Assembly (NCBI RefSeq): GCF_900176505.1
Contig: NZ_FWYB01000001.1
Span: 942,000-1,005,999, forward strand
Origin: Pedobacter nyackensis
GTDB lineage: Bacteria; Bacteroidota; Bacteroidia; Sphingobacteriales; Sphingobacteriaceae
Reading direction: 5' to 3'
Length of the DNA: 64,000 nt
The notes under the pieces were generated by a model. The model was not told the origin of the DNA, made no database searches, and was given only the letters and a program-made list of their open reading frames with translations. Numbering within the stretch: the first letter of the stretch is position 1; each line of letters opens with the position of its first letter. Positions 34,286-41,226 of the stretch are shown piece after piece. Made by a program: the position numbers and the translations under genes.

Positions 34286-35053
34286 TTACAATTTTAATTT
34301 TGCATTTATTTTCTTCGGATTGATCAATCCAAATGTAAACTTTGGAAAAAAGCGGTTGAGTATATAGACCATTTTAGAATCGCCCACCCGAATGGTATAT
34401 CGGTCTTTACCCAGTCCGTTTATCAGTTCTTTGACTAGTTGTTCAGGGCTTATCTTCTTATCATCCCTATCTGCCACCATATCTGTATCAACCAAAGGTG
34501 GCAACAGTTCAAAAACCTTCACATTGGCATTTAAAATTTTTAAATGTTCCCTTAAGGATTTGGTATAAAAAGCGAGTGCAGCTTTGGATGCCGAATAGGT
34601 AGCCTCAACCATTGAGGGTACAAGGCTCAGAATTGAAGTAGTATTGATGATTGCACTTTCCTCTCTTGATTTGAGCATCTCCATGAAAAGGTTATTTAGA
34701 CGGACCACCCCCAGGTAATTAACCTCCATCTCGTATGTAGCTCCCTTGAAATGGCTATCATTTGCAATACCTAAATTTTTGGGTGGAACACCAACACCTG
34801 CATTGTTGTATAGAATATCAATGCCGCCGAGTTCTTTAACCTTGTCGAAAAGCGCATTAGCATCGTCCTCATTTCCCGCATCGCTCTGTATCGCAGTCAG
34901 CGCCGGATATGCTTTTCTAGCCGCATCCAGTTTACCCTGACTTCTACCGGTAATGATGACCTTTGCTCCGGTTTTCAAAAACTGTTTCGCGGCTTCCAAT
35001 CCAATGCCCGATCCGCCACCTGTGATGAGTATTGTTTTTCCGTTTAATTTCAT
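34286..35053 (-). CDS. short-chain dehydrogenase/reductase
   Basis: A 255-residue classical SDR: cofactor loop T-G-G-G-S-G-I-G (11-18), structural N-N-A-G (83-86), catalytic Y153-x-x-x-K157 with the Ser in N-T-T-S. R37 after the second strand (T-G-R-S) favours NADPH. The start overlaps the stop of the upstream SDR by 4 bases (ATGA), indicating coupled translation. It carries a C-terminal extension (about 225-255) with F-P-K-F-T-F-G-L-I-N, which may aid substrate binding. Confidence 0.9.
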   Translation of the reverse strand: MKLNGKTILITGGGSGIGLEAAKQFLKTGAKVIITGRSQGKLDAARKAYPALTAIQSDAGNEDDANALFDKVKELGGIDILYNNAGVGVPPKNLGIANDSHFKGATYEMEVNYLGVVRLNNLFMEMLKSREESAIINTTSILSLVPSMVEATYSASKAALAFYTKSLREHLKILNANVKVFELLPPLVDTDMVADRDDKKISPEQLVKELINGLGKDRYTIRVGDSKMVYILNRFFPKFTFGLINPKKINAKLKL

Positions 35054-35772
35054 AATGTGGCCGTAGCATGCTCTACCAGCGCATGTATTTTTTTAGTATC
35101 ACCAACCGGAACTTCGAACTGATCTTTCGCCAAAGCAGCAAACAGCTCATCAGCCACTTCTGATGGAGGAATGCCATTCGCTCCACCAATTTCTGCCGAA
35201 AATTCGGTATTTACCAATGGTGGATAAAGTTCATACACATTCAAACTTTCATTTTCGGAAAATGTATCTCTCAATCCTTGTGTATAGCTATGCAGTGCTG
35301 CTTTGCTGGCAGAGTAGGTCGGCAGATATTTGTTTGACCTGAATACAGCTATAGAGGAAACATTTACAATTGCTGCCTCTTTTTGTTGCAAAAGTAGTGG
35401 TAAAGTTAAGGCAGTAAAATCAATAACGCTGATGTAGTTGGTGTTGATTTCCTGGTAGGCCTTTTCTGCCGAATTGTTATTGTTGTCACTTAAATCATTA
35501 ATAAAAGCAGCACCAGCATTATTTATGATGATGTTTACATCGGGATGGTTGCTTTTTAATTGTTTCGCAATGCTTATCCTGTCTGCCTGTAAGGATAAAT
35601 CTCCCTGAATGGCAATAGCATTGTCTAACACTTTCAAAGCATTTTGAAGACGCGCTTCATCACGTCCATTGATGATGATCTTGTTGCCGGCTGCGTTAAA
35701 TTTCTTAGCAATGGCTAAGCCAATTCCGGCACTTCCACCGCTGATAAATATTGTATTTCCTGTTGTTTTCAT
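35050..35772 (-). CDS. short-chain dehydrogenase/reductase (DltE-like)
   Basis: A 240-residue SDR: cofactor loop S-G-G-S-A-G-I-G (11-18), I-N-N-A-G near 83-87, catalytic Y153-S-A-S-K157. The later L-Y-P-P-L-V-N-T-E-F region matches DltE-type oxidoreductases. It is first in the SDR-SDR-oxidoreductase unit and begins 98 bases from the divergent HxlR gene. It is clearly related to the next gene, so the pair probably arose by duplication. Confidence 0.9.
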   Translation of the reverse strand: MKTTGNTIFISGGSAGIGLAIAKKFNAAGNKIIINGRDEARLQNALKVLDNAIAIQGDLSLQADRISIAKQLKSNHPDVNIIINNAGAAFINDLSDNNNNSAEKAYQEINTNYISVIDFTALTLPLLLQQKEAAIVNVSSIAVFRSNKYLPTYSASKAALHSYTQGLRDTFSENESLNVYELYPPLVNTEFSAEIGGANGIPPSEVADELFAALAKDQFEVPVGDTKKIHALVEHATATL

Positions 35773-35807
35773 TGTATCTATAATTTAATTTCGTAAATTT
35801 GCTTGCG

Positions 35808-35817
35808 TTTTGCAAGT
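35808..35817 (+). promoter_or_regulatory. candidate HxlR operator, copy 1
   Basis: TTTTGCAAGT, the first of two identical 10-base motifs placed 32 bases apart (about three DNA turns). The surrounding CTTGC-GTTTT-GCAAG (35802-35816) is a perfect 5-bp dyad. It lies just downstream of the minus-strand -7 box. Confidence 0.5.
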
Positions 35818-35818
35818 G

Positions 35819-35826
35819 CAAATATA
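35819..35826 (-). promoter_or_regulatory. -7 box of the SDR operon promoter
   Basis: On the minus strand this reads TATATTTG, a full TAnnTTTG match; CTTG stands 18 bases upstream of it as a near -33 element. That -33 sequence falls inside operator copy 2, so a protein bound there would block the promoter. Confidence 0.6.
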
Positions 35827-35839
35827 CAAACAACTTTCA

Positions 35840-35849
35840 TTTTGCAAGT
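35840..35849 (+). promoter_or_regulatory. candidate HxlR operator, copy 2
   Basis: Second TTTTGCAAGT, inside the wider dyad CAACTT...AAGTTG (35831-35851). It overlaps the -33 element of the divergent SDR promoter. Confidence 0.5.
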
Positions 35850-35870
35850 TGTTTTACAGGATTATTTTAT

Positions 35871-36278
35871 ATGGATATAAAAATGAGATCTAGTTGCCCT
35901 ATTAGCAGCTCACTAGATATTTGGGGAGATAAGTGGTCATTGCTTATCGTTAGGGATCTAATGTTTTCAAAACAATGTACCTATGGTGACTTCCTGAAAT
36001 CAGATGAGAAAATAGCCACCAACATTTTAGCTTCCCGGTTACAAATGTTAGAAACGAATGGCATAATTATCAAACAAGACCATCCCCAAAGCAAAGCAAA
36101 AGTATTATACAAGCTTACTCAGAAAGGGATTGACTTGCTTCCTGTGATGATAGAGATAAATTTATGGGCCGATAAATATTTTACGCTGCCTGCGGAAAGA
36201 AAAGAAATCCTTGCGGAAGTAAAAAAGGACAAAGACGCATTTATAAAAGAAAAAACAAAAGAATTGATGAGGGATTGA
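35871..36278 (+). CDS. HxlR-family transcriptional regulator
   Basis: About 135 residues from the ATG at 35871 (or 131 from 35883); earlier codons fall in the operator region. The single winged-helix domain starts with the family opening C-P-I-S-S-S-L-D-I-W-G-D-K-W-S-L-L-I-V-R-D-L, whose Cys is the usual thiol sensor site. It continues with I-A-T-N-I-L-A-S-R-L-Q-M-L and Y-K-L-T-Q-K-G-I-D-L-L-P. HxlR proteins of this form sense quinones, aldehydes or oxidants. It is divergent from the SDR operon and likely represses it and itself. Confidence 0.9.
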   Translation: MDIKMRSSCPISSSLDIWGDKWSLLIVRDLMFSKQCTYGDFLKSDEKIATNILASRLQMLETNGIIIKQDHPQSKAKVLYKLTQKGIDLLPVMIEINLWADKYFTLPAERKEILAEVKKDKDAFIKEKTKELMRD

Positions 36279-36296
36279 AAACGGCTTTTTAAATTT

Positions 36297-36360
36297 GTGG
36301 CCCCAGCTGGGTGCTTCTCGAACCATTTCTTGTCTGATTTATGTTTAATCAGCGATTTGG
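36297..36360 (-). repeat. tRNA-3-prime-like dispersed repeat, copy E
   Basis: Minus-strand core AAATGGTTCGAGAAGC-ACCCAGCTGGGGCCACA, with the shared arm. Only half of the adjoining AAGCCG-type hairpin remains (AAAACGGCTTTTT just left of the core), directly after the HxlR stop. Confidence 0.85.
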
Positions 36361-36435
36361 TTAAATAAATCATCTAGGGATAGGAAATTGTATCCAAATA
36401 GTAAAGTATATGAGAATAATTATCGGTTTACTTCC

Positions 36436-37551
36436 TTATTTGAGTAATAATGAGCCTATGTTCTTATTAAAAACACTCCCTTGGTCACAATTTGTAAAAA
36501 ATACATATCCATTTCGATTGCTTTTATTAATCTTAAATCCCGACTGAAAGTCACCGTTATTCCCTCCATGCTCATATACAACACCGAAACTTGTTGGTTT
36601 AATAGCAATTCCTAATCCCCAGCCAGTATCTCCATTGAACATATAGTGTGGAGTGTTTTTATCAAGCTGCACTTGCTCTTTGAACATTTCGTCGTTCAAA
36701 GATTTTGATAGTCCCTCTCCATTCATCAGGCCAATAAGAAAATTAGAAAACCCAATAGCTTCAGCATGTAGTCCACCAGCAGCATCAAACCATGTTGAAT
36801 CTTGCTCCGGGAAAGCTATTGGCCATGCTTTAGACACAACTTCACCTTTAACATGGCCTTTTACCTTATGCTTTGTTATATAATTTGCCCAACTAAACCA
36901 TGCCTTTTTCATATGAAGAGGTTCAGCAACTTCCTTCTGGAACAAAGGATCCAGCGTTTGGATAGTTAAATTACTCAAGTGAGCAATGACTTTAGTCAAG
37001 TAGACATAGCCTTCACCGGAATAGGCGAATTGTGTCCCTGGAGTGAATTTAAGATACAATTCACCATACTTGTACCTGCTTTCATCACGTTTATCAGAAT
37101 AACGCCAGTTTGGAAAACCAGTCGTATGTGATAATACCATTCGAGCCGTTATCAATTTATATCGTTCATCTTTTGCAATGTCCTGATAAGGCAAATAACG
37201 ATATAATGGTGTGTCCAGATTCAAAATTTTCTTGTCGACTAATCTTAATACAAAATATGCGAAGACAGTTTTTGACAGTGATGCAGCTTCAAAAATGGAA
37301 TTGGCATCAACCTTCACTTTTGTCTCTATATTTGAAACGCCTAGGGAACGATGATAAACAACCTTACCATTGTTAATCAAAGCAAAGGATAAACCAGGTA
37401 AGCTTAGAGAATCCTTTTGTTTTATCATCATTTTATCTAAATCTTCAACATTTATTCTACTTCCACTTAGCGTTTGTAATTGCGAATACCCCTTAAAACT
37501 TAATAGGGATACCGTAATTAATAAGCTGATGAAAAAACTATTCTTATTCAT
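36436..37551 (-). CDS. exported serine hydrolase (class C beta-lactamase fold)
   Basis: A 371-residue protein with a signal peptide (about 1-24, ending G-Y-S-Q). The penicillin-binding fold shows the nucleophile motif S91-L-S-K94, then Y177-S-G in place of the usual Y-x-N, and a C-terminal H-G-G (E-H-G-G-N-N-G-D-F). Such enzymes act as esterases, peptidases or beta-lactamases in the periplasm; the altered second motif argues against a dedicated beta-lactamase. It is a lone gene between repeat copies E and B, so it looks like a separate insertion unit. Confidence 0.87.
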   Translation of the reverse strand: MNKNSFFISLLITVSLLSFKGYSQLQTLSGSRINVEDLDKMMIKQKDSLSLPGLSFALINNGKVVYHRSLGVSNIETKVKVDANSIFEAASLSKTVFAYFVLRLVDKKILNLDTPLYRYLPYQDIAKDERYKLITARMVLSHTTGFPNWRYSDKRDESRYKYGELYLKFTPGTQFAYSGEGYVYLTKVIAHLSNLTIQTLDPLFQKEVAEPLHMKKAWFSWANYITKHKVKGHVKGEVVSKAWPIAFPEQDSTWFDAAGGLHAEAIGFSNFLIGLMNGEGLSKSLNDEMFKEQVQLDKNTPHYMFNGDTGWGLGIAIKPTSFGVVYEHGGNNGDFQSGFKINKSNRNGYVFFTNCDQGSVFNKNIGSLLLK

Positions 37552-37680
37552 ATATAGAGTCTTTAGTTTTGAGATCGACTATCTCATAACCAATTTAAGA
37601 CACCCTATTGTTATATAATGTTACAGTCGTATGATCTAAGGTTTTAAATATTTAATTAACTGAAACTTATGCTGAAACAA

Positions 37681-37716
37681 AAAAAAGCCGTTCTTCTTAT
37701 CGAAAAACGGCTTTCT
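37681..37716. terminator. AAGCCG-type intrinsic terminator
   Basis: AAAAAAGCCGTTCTTC-TTATC-GAAAAACGGCTTTCTT hairpin with A- and T-tracts. No plus-strand gene ends nearby, so it may be a relic, or may serve minus-strand transcripts coming from the right. It adjoins repeat copy B. Confidence 0.75.
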
Positions 37717-37723
37717 TGTTTGT

Positions 37724-37788
37724 GTGGACCCAACTGGGCGCTTCTCGAACCATTTCCTGTCTGATTTAGGTTTAATCATAGATTTAGC
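37724..37788 (-). repeat. tRNA-3-prime-like dispersed repeat, copy B
   Basis: Minus-strand core AAATGGTTCGAGAAGC-GCCCAGTTGGGTCCACA, identical in this part to copy A, with the arm GATTAAACCTAAATCAGACAGG. Confidence 0.88.
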
Positions 37789-37910
37789 TGAAGAAATCAC
37801 AAACATTTCCCTTCCCTAAAAGAATATAAATCACAATACCAAACAAAGAAATACTTTGAATATTAAAACCCTACATCAATGCGCCTCAACCATTAATAAC
37901 ATTATCTTAT

Positions 37911-38063
37911 TTACTTAAAATTGGTTGCATCACATCTAGTAAATTACTTGATGTTAATTTTGAAGTGGGTTATCGTTTAGGTTTTTCAAACCTTAGCCAT
38001 TTTACAAGATTGTTTGAAGCACATATCGGTGTAAAGCTAAAGAAGTATTCTGCAAGTAGTTGA
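37911..38063 (+). pseudogene. AraC-family regulator, C-terminal fragment
   Basis: An open frame of about 50 codons without a start, reading V-G-Y-R-L-G-F-S-N-L-S-H-F-T-R-L-F-E-A-H-I-G-V and ending K-K-Y-S-A-S-S before TGA. This is the second helix-turn-helix of an AraC protein. The sensor domain and first helix-turn-helix are missing. It sits just right of repeat copy B and next to the LysE gene, and is a truncated leftover. Confidence 0.7.
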
Positions 38064-38116
38064 TCGAACTTATGATAGCTATGCTCTAGCGTCCAAACGG
38101 TTCAGATCGGCTTGTA

Positions 38117-38752
38117 CTATTTGGCTTTTGAAAATGCCATTTTTATTGCAAGTCCAGTCAAAACACTTGCCATAAACCATTTTTGCACCTTTATCCAAGA
38201 AGGTTTTTTGGCAAAAAATAGTGCCACTTTTGAAGCTGTCAATACAATAATAAAGTTAATCGTAAAACTAACCAAAACCTGAACAACCCCAAGCTGTAAA
38301 CTCTGCTTCAGAATAGAACCATATTCAGTCTTTATGAACTGTGGAAAAAAGGATAAATAAAATACCGCAACCTTCGGATTGAGTACGTTTGTTAAAAAAC
38401 CAGTACTGAATAGTTTGCTGGGTTTATCGTCAGGTAAGTCTTTTTTTGTTTCAAAAATATTTTTACTATTTGGTTTTATTGCCTCATACGCTAAGTACAA
38501 AAGATAAACAACGCCTAGTGATTTCAATAATGTATAAGCAAATGGTATTGCAAAAAGTACAGCGGTAAGTCCAAAGGAAACCATAACTATATGAAATAGG
38601 AAGCCAAAAATTACTCCCGCTAGTGAAATTAGTCCAGCTTTTCTACCTTGGGTTATAGAACGGGAAATCAGGTAAATCATATTAGGTCCCGGGCTGATAA
38701 CAAGTACCAAAGCAGATAATGCAAAAATTAAAATATCATTTAATGGTATCAT
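38117..38752 (-). CDS. LysE-family amino-acid exporter
   Basis: About 211 residues from the ATG at 38752; 35 codons open upstream do not look like a LysE start. Six membrane helices are visible, with the family signature S-P-G-P-N-M-I-Y-L-I-S-R-S close to the N terminus and G-F-L-T-N-V-L-N-P-K-V-A-V-F-Y-L in the middle. It exports amino acids or related compounds across the inner membrane. Its neighbours are an AraC fragment and a transposase fragment, marking it as part of a patchwork region. Confidence 0.88.
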   Translation of the reverse strand: MIPLNDILIFALSALVLVISPGPNMIYLISRSITQGRKAGLISLAGVIFGFLFHIVMVSFGLTAVLFAIPFAYTLLKSLGVVYLLYLAYEAIKPNSKNIFETKKDLPDDKPSKLFSTGFLTNVLNPKVAVFYLSFFPQFIKTEYGSILKQSLQLGVVQVLVSFTINFIIVLTASKVALFFAKKPSWIKVQKWFMASVLTGLAIKMAFSKAK

Positions 38753-38843
38753 ATTTTTTTTAGTTTTTATTGTGTTGGCGGCTGGCAGTTTTTTTTCAAA
38801 TATAAAGCATTTTGATAGTTGAGGTACTCTTAAAAACATAATA

Positions 38844-39056
38844 TCATTTGGGGCCACACTGACTGATCTGTTTTAAAAAAGCCGCGAATTCCCTGTCATT
38901 CGCATTCCTTTGACCACAAGGCTCCCGGTCAGGGCAAACTACTTTTCCAGTTGCATGGTTCAGCCATCTGAGGCGTTTGATGCGGAAATAAACATGGTGT
39001 CCACGGATAAGATCGATGTGTAATATACCCCAATTATCTGCGTGATTTCCAATTGA
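38844..39056 (-). pseudogene. remnant of an ISAon1-type transposase N-terminal protein
   Basis: A 71-codon open frame without a start. It reads I-R-G-H-H-V-Y-F-R-I-K-R-L-R-W-L-N-H-A-T-G-K-V-V and then N-D-R-E-F-A-A-F-L-K-Q-I-S before TGA. The R-G-x-x-V-x-x-x-I-K-R-x-R-W-x-N-x-x-T-G and E-F-A-A-F-L-K-x-I blocks match, from memory, the N-terminal-region proteins of ISAon1-family elements. The 5-prime end and the transposase proper are missing. It lies immediately left of repeat copy F. Confidence 0.6.
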
Positions 39057-39073
39057 TTAGAAGGCAAAAAAAA

Positions 39074-39106
39074 GTGGGCAAACGACGTTGAAACGTGTTT
39101 GCCCGC
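39074..39106. terminator. hairpin beside repeat copy F
   Basis: GTGGGCAAAC...GTTTGCCCGC stem with a one-base bulge, A8 on the left and CTTTGG on the right. It occupies the place taken by AAGCCG-type hairpins at the other copies but is unrelated in sequence. Confidence 0.65.
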
Positions 39107-39109
39107 TTT

Positions 39110-39176
39110 GGTGGACCTAACTGGGTGCTTCTCGAACCATTTCCTGGCTGATTTAGGTTTAATCAGTGATTTGGTA
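39110..39176 (-). repeat. tRNA-3-prime-like dispersed repeat, copy F
   Basis: Minus-strand core AAATGGTTCGAGAAGC-ACCCAGTTAGGTCCACC, with the shared arm GATTAAACCTAAATCAG. It is the copy closest to the tRNA gene. Confidence 0.87.
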
Positions 39177-39364
39177 AAATTGAGGTAGCTGTCCATATTT
39201 ATCTTCATTTTTTGCCTTTACTGTGATTCTTCGTTGAGAAATACGAATCCAATTATATGCTTTCCACGGACTCATCGATATAAAATGTCGCAGCTCTGCG
39301 AATAAAATATTACCTATATTTAACAAAGTAAAGCGTTATTTTAATCTCTGAAAAACTGGTTTCT

Positions 39365-40012
39365 ATGAAATTTTGGAATGGTTTTAGTATATTTCGGATC
39401 ATTTATTTGTTGTTTTTTGCGATTGGACTGCCACTCATTCTCCATTACGCAGGAAATCATCATCAAAGCGATTATCAGATGATTAATACATCTGCCAGCG
39501 AAGCATTCGTTTTGCTTGGCGTTGGCACAGCACTTTGGTTCATCGTATTTATTTATTACATCAAGGAATTTTTGATTAATCTTCTTTTGAAAAAAAATGG
39601 CACTATTCGATTGTTGGAACATGGGGGAAAAAGAAAAGGAACGGTTTCGGAAGAGTTTGATTTTGCGGACTTAAAGTCATATCAACGCCGCTTTGAAGAG
39701 GGCAATACCATTAGGATTATGCTGGACAGAGAATTTAAATCTACAGACATTGGAATAGACAGGCAGGTGGTGAAATCGAATATCAAAACCATAGTGCTAA
39801 CTGTGATTGGGCTGCTACTATTGATTGGTTTGGCAGCAGGAATATTGGTTTATACCTATATAAATGAAAGCCGTGGCTATGGTTGGCGGTATCTGTATTT
39901 TTGGCATCCATACATCATTATTCCCGGCTCTTTTATTCTTTATTCATTTTTTTTATTTGACATTACCAATAGTGTTTTTTCAAAATATTTGGGCACATCC
40001 GTAAAACCATAA
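39365..40012 (+). CDS. membrane protein of unknown function
   Basis: Not recognised. A 215-residue protein with four hydrophobic helices: two near the N terminus (about 9-27 and 47-70) and two near the C terminus (about 138-160 and 180-202), with a soluble loop of about 60 residues between. The loop begins R-L-L-E-H-G-x-K-R-K-G-T-V and may form a small beta barrel of the DUF3592 sort, though I cannot confirm it. It is the last protein gene before the tRNA. Confidence 0.6.
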   Translation: MKFWNGFSIFRIIYLLFFAIGLPLILHYAGNHHQSDYQMINTSASEAFVLLGVGTALWFIVFIYYIKEFLINLLLKKNGTIRLLEHGGKRKGTVSEEFDFADLKSYQRRFEEGNTIRIMLDREFKSTDIGIDRQVVKSNIKTIVLTVIGLLLLIGLAAGILVYTYINESRGYGWRYLYFWHPYIIIPGSFILYSFFLFDITNSVFSKYLGTSVKP

Positions 40013-40294
40013 AGTGCAAGAAATGATTATCATTTAAAATTTGATATAAACGGCAATTTTGTTGAAATGAAAAAATGACAAGTAGACAAAAGAAAATAGA
40101 TGAAAGAACAATGCCATCGCGAAACGGCTCTATTGGGAGTTCTTTCAACGATTATATCTGTAGATGAATTGCCAGAAAGTTTGAGTTTCACTCTTGAGTG
40201 TCTTAAATGCACTTATAAGTACATAATACCTAGTTCAGTTTTATCCTCTGATTAATTAATCATGAAGCCTTCTGTTAGCTTTCTTCAAAAACGT
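40013..40294. other. intergenic stretch with no recognisable gene
   Basis: Short frames only, each rich in stops. I see no repeat copy here; the stretch separates the membrane-protein gene from the tRNA terminator. Confidence 0.5.
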
Positions 40295-40330
40295 AAAAAG
40301 CCGTTTATCTTATCGAAAAACGGCTTTTTA
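40295..40330 (-). terminator. intrinsic terminator of the tRNA gene
   Basis: TAAAAAGCCGTTTTTCGATAAGATAAACGGCTTTTTA on the minus strand, starting five bases after the tRNA 3-prime end. It is of the same AAGCCG hairpin type as those beside repeat copies H, C, A and B. Confidence 0.85.
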
Positions 40331-40335
40331 CTTTG

Positions 40336-40409
40336 TGGGCCATGATGGGCTCGAACCATCGACCAAAAGATTATGAGTCTTCTACTCTAACCAACTGAGC
40401 TAATGGCCC
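40336..40409 (-). tRNA. tRNA with CAU anticodon (Met elongator type)
   Basis: A 74-nucleotide cloverleaf. Acceptor GGGCCAT pairs with ATGGCCC and the discriminator is A at 40336. The anticodon stem GAAGA/TCTTT encloses the loop CTCATAA with anticodon CAT at 40373-40375. The T-arm GATGG-TTCGAGC-CCATC is perfect. CCA is not encoded. The acceptor stem is fully paired, so this is not the initiator. Elongator tRNA-Met is the simplest reading; tRNA-Ile with lysidine at C34 cannot be excluded. Confidence 0.93.
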
Positions 40410-40590
40410 TCAAGTTGTTTCTGCCTTAGCAGGGCGCAATATTAACGCTTTTTCCTGATATCACAAAATTTCTTCAACATATATTTACCTCCTTTATTCT
40501 TTTCCTTTGATATACTGTGTGTTGAATTTGTTATTTTTTCTTAGCGATTAGATTTAACATCAGGTTTACATTGCAGTTTTAATTTTGGAC

Positions 40591-41154
40591 ATGCTTCAAA
40601 ACATGAATTATGGCGTGGAACTAATGGTAAGACTGAAGAGGGGAGATGCTGCAGCTTATGATGTGTTATATGAGCTTTTCTGGGACAAACTTTATAGCCA
40701 TACGCTTATTCGCATCCGCAATACAGAAGCAGCAAAGGATATCGTCCAGAATGTTTTTATCAATTTATGGGAGCGTAGGGAAACCATTGAAATAAATACT
40801 ACACTTGAACAGTTTCTTTTCGGAGCCGTAAAACTTCAGGTACTCAATTTCTTCAGGTCCGAGAAAGCTGATGAGAAGGTGCTCGACTATACACTCAAAA
40901 AAATGGAAGGAGCTTTAGCCCCCTTTAACGAGTTGTCTGAATACCTCGAAATGGAAAGACTGATCGATGCAGAGTTAAAAAAACTCCCAGATAATATGCG
41001 CCATGCCTATTTGTTAAAAAACGAGCGCCATACCACCAAAGAGATCGCTGCAAAACTTAACCTTGCCGAACAAACGGTCTCTAATCATATCTCCGAAGCC
41101 ATGAGGAGGATCAGAACCAGCGTACGCAATGAATTTATTGAACGGTCTGTTTAA
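40591..41154 (+). CDS. ECF sigma factor of a Sus-type uptake locus
   Basis: About 187 residues from ATG 40591; a TTG two codons earlier is also in frame, and a TAATTTTG motif at 40580-40587 makes the exact start uncertain. Region 2 has A-A-Y-D-V-L-Y-E-L-F-W-D-K-L-Y and D-I-V-Q-N-V-F-I-N-L-W-E-R-R. Region 4 has L-P-D-N-M-R-H-A-Y-L-L-K and I-A-A-K-L-N-L-A-E-Q-T-V-S-N-H-I-S-E-A-M-R. It is followed by a FecR anti-sigma gene and a SusC/D pair, the standard order for trans-envelope induction of nutrient uptake. Confidence 0.9.
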   Translation: MLQNMNYGVELMVRLKRGDAAAYDVLYELFWDKLYSHTLIRIRNTEAAKDIVQNVFINLWERRETIEINTTLEQFLFGAVKLQVLNFFRSEKADEKVLDYTLKKMEGALAPFNELSEYLEMERLIDAELKKLPDNMRHAYLLKNERHTTKEIAAKLNLAEQTVSNHISEAMRRIRTSVRNEFIERSV

Positions 41155-41226
41155 TTAACAAAAGCTTAACAATTTCTAAAAGTAGATTCGAGCTTCCTAC
41201 GGTACTTCATATTAAACGAAGTACAA

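Noticed and set aside
36119..36373. An 84-codon frame starting in repeat copy E and running antisense into the HxlR gene
   Set aside because: Its first part is the repeat peptide and the rest is antisense to a well supported regulator gene.
29233..39176. Repeat copies considered as extra functional tRNA genes
   Set aside because: Although GGTTCGAG and an acceptor-like GGGTCCA are present, the T-stem does not pair and there is no anticodon or D arm.
38960..39208. An 82-codon frame running through repeat copy F
   Set aside because: It joins the repeat arm to an unrelated frame of the transposase remnant; better described as repeat plus pseudogene.
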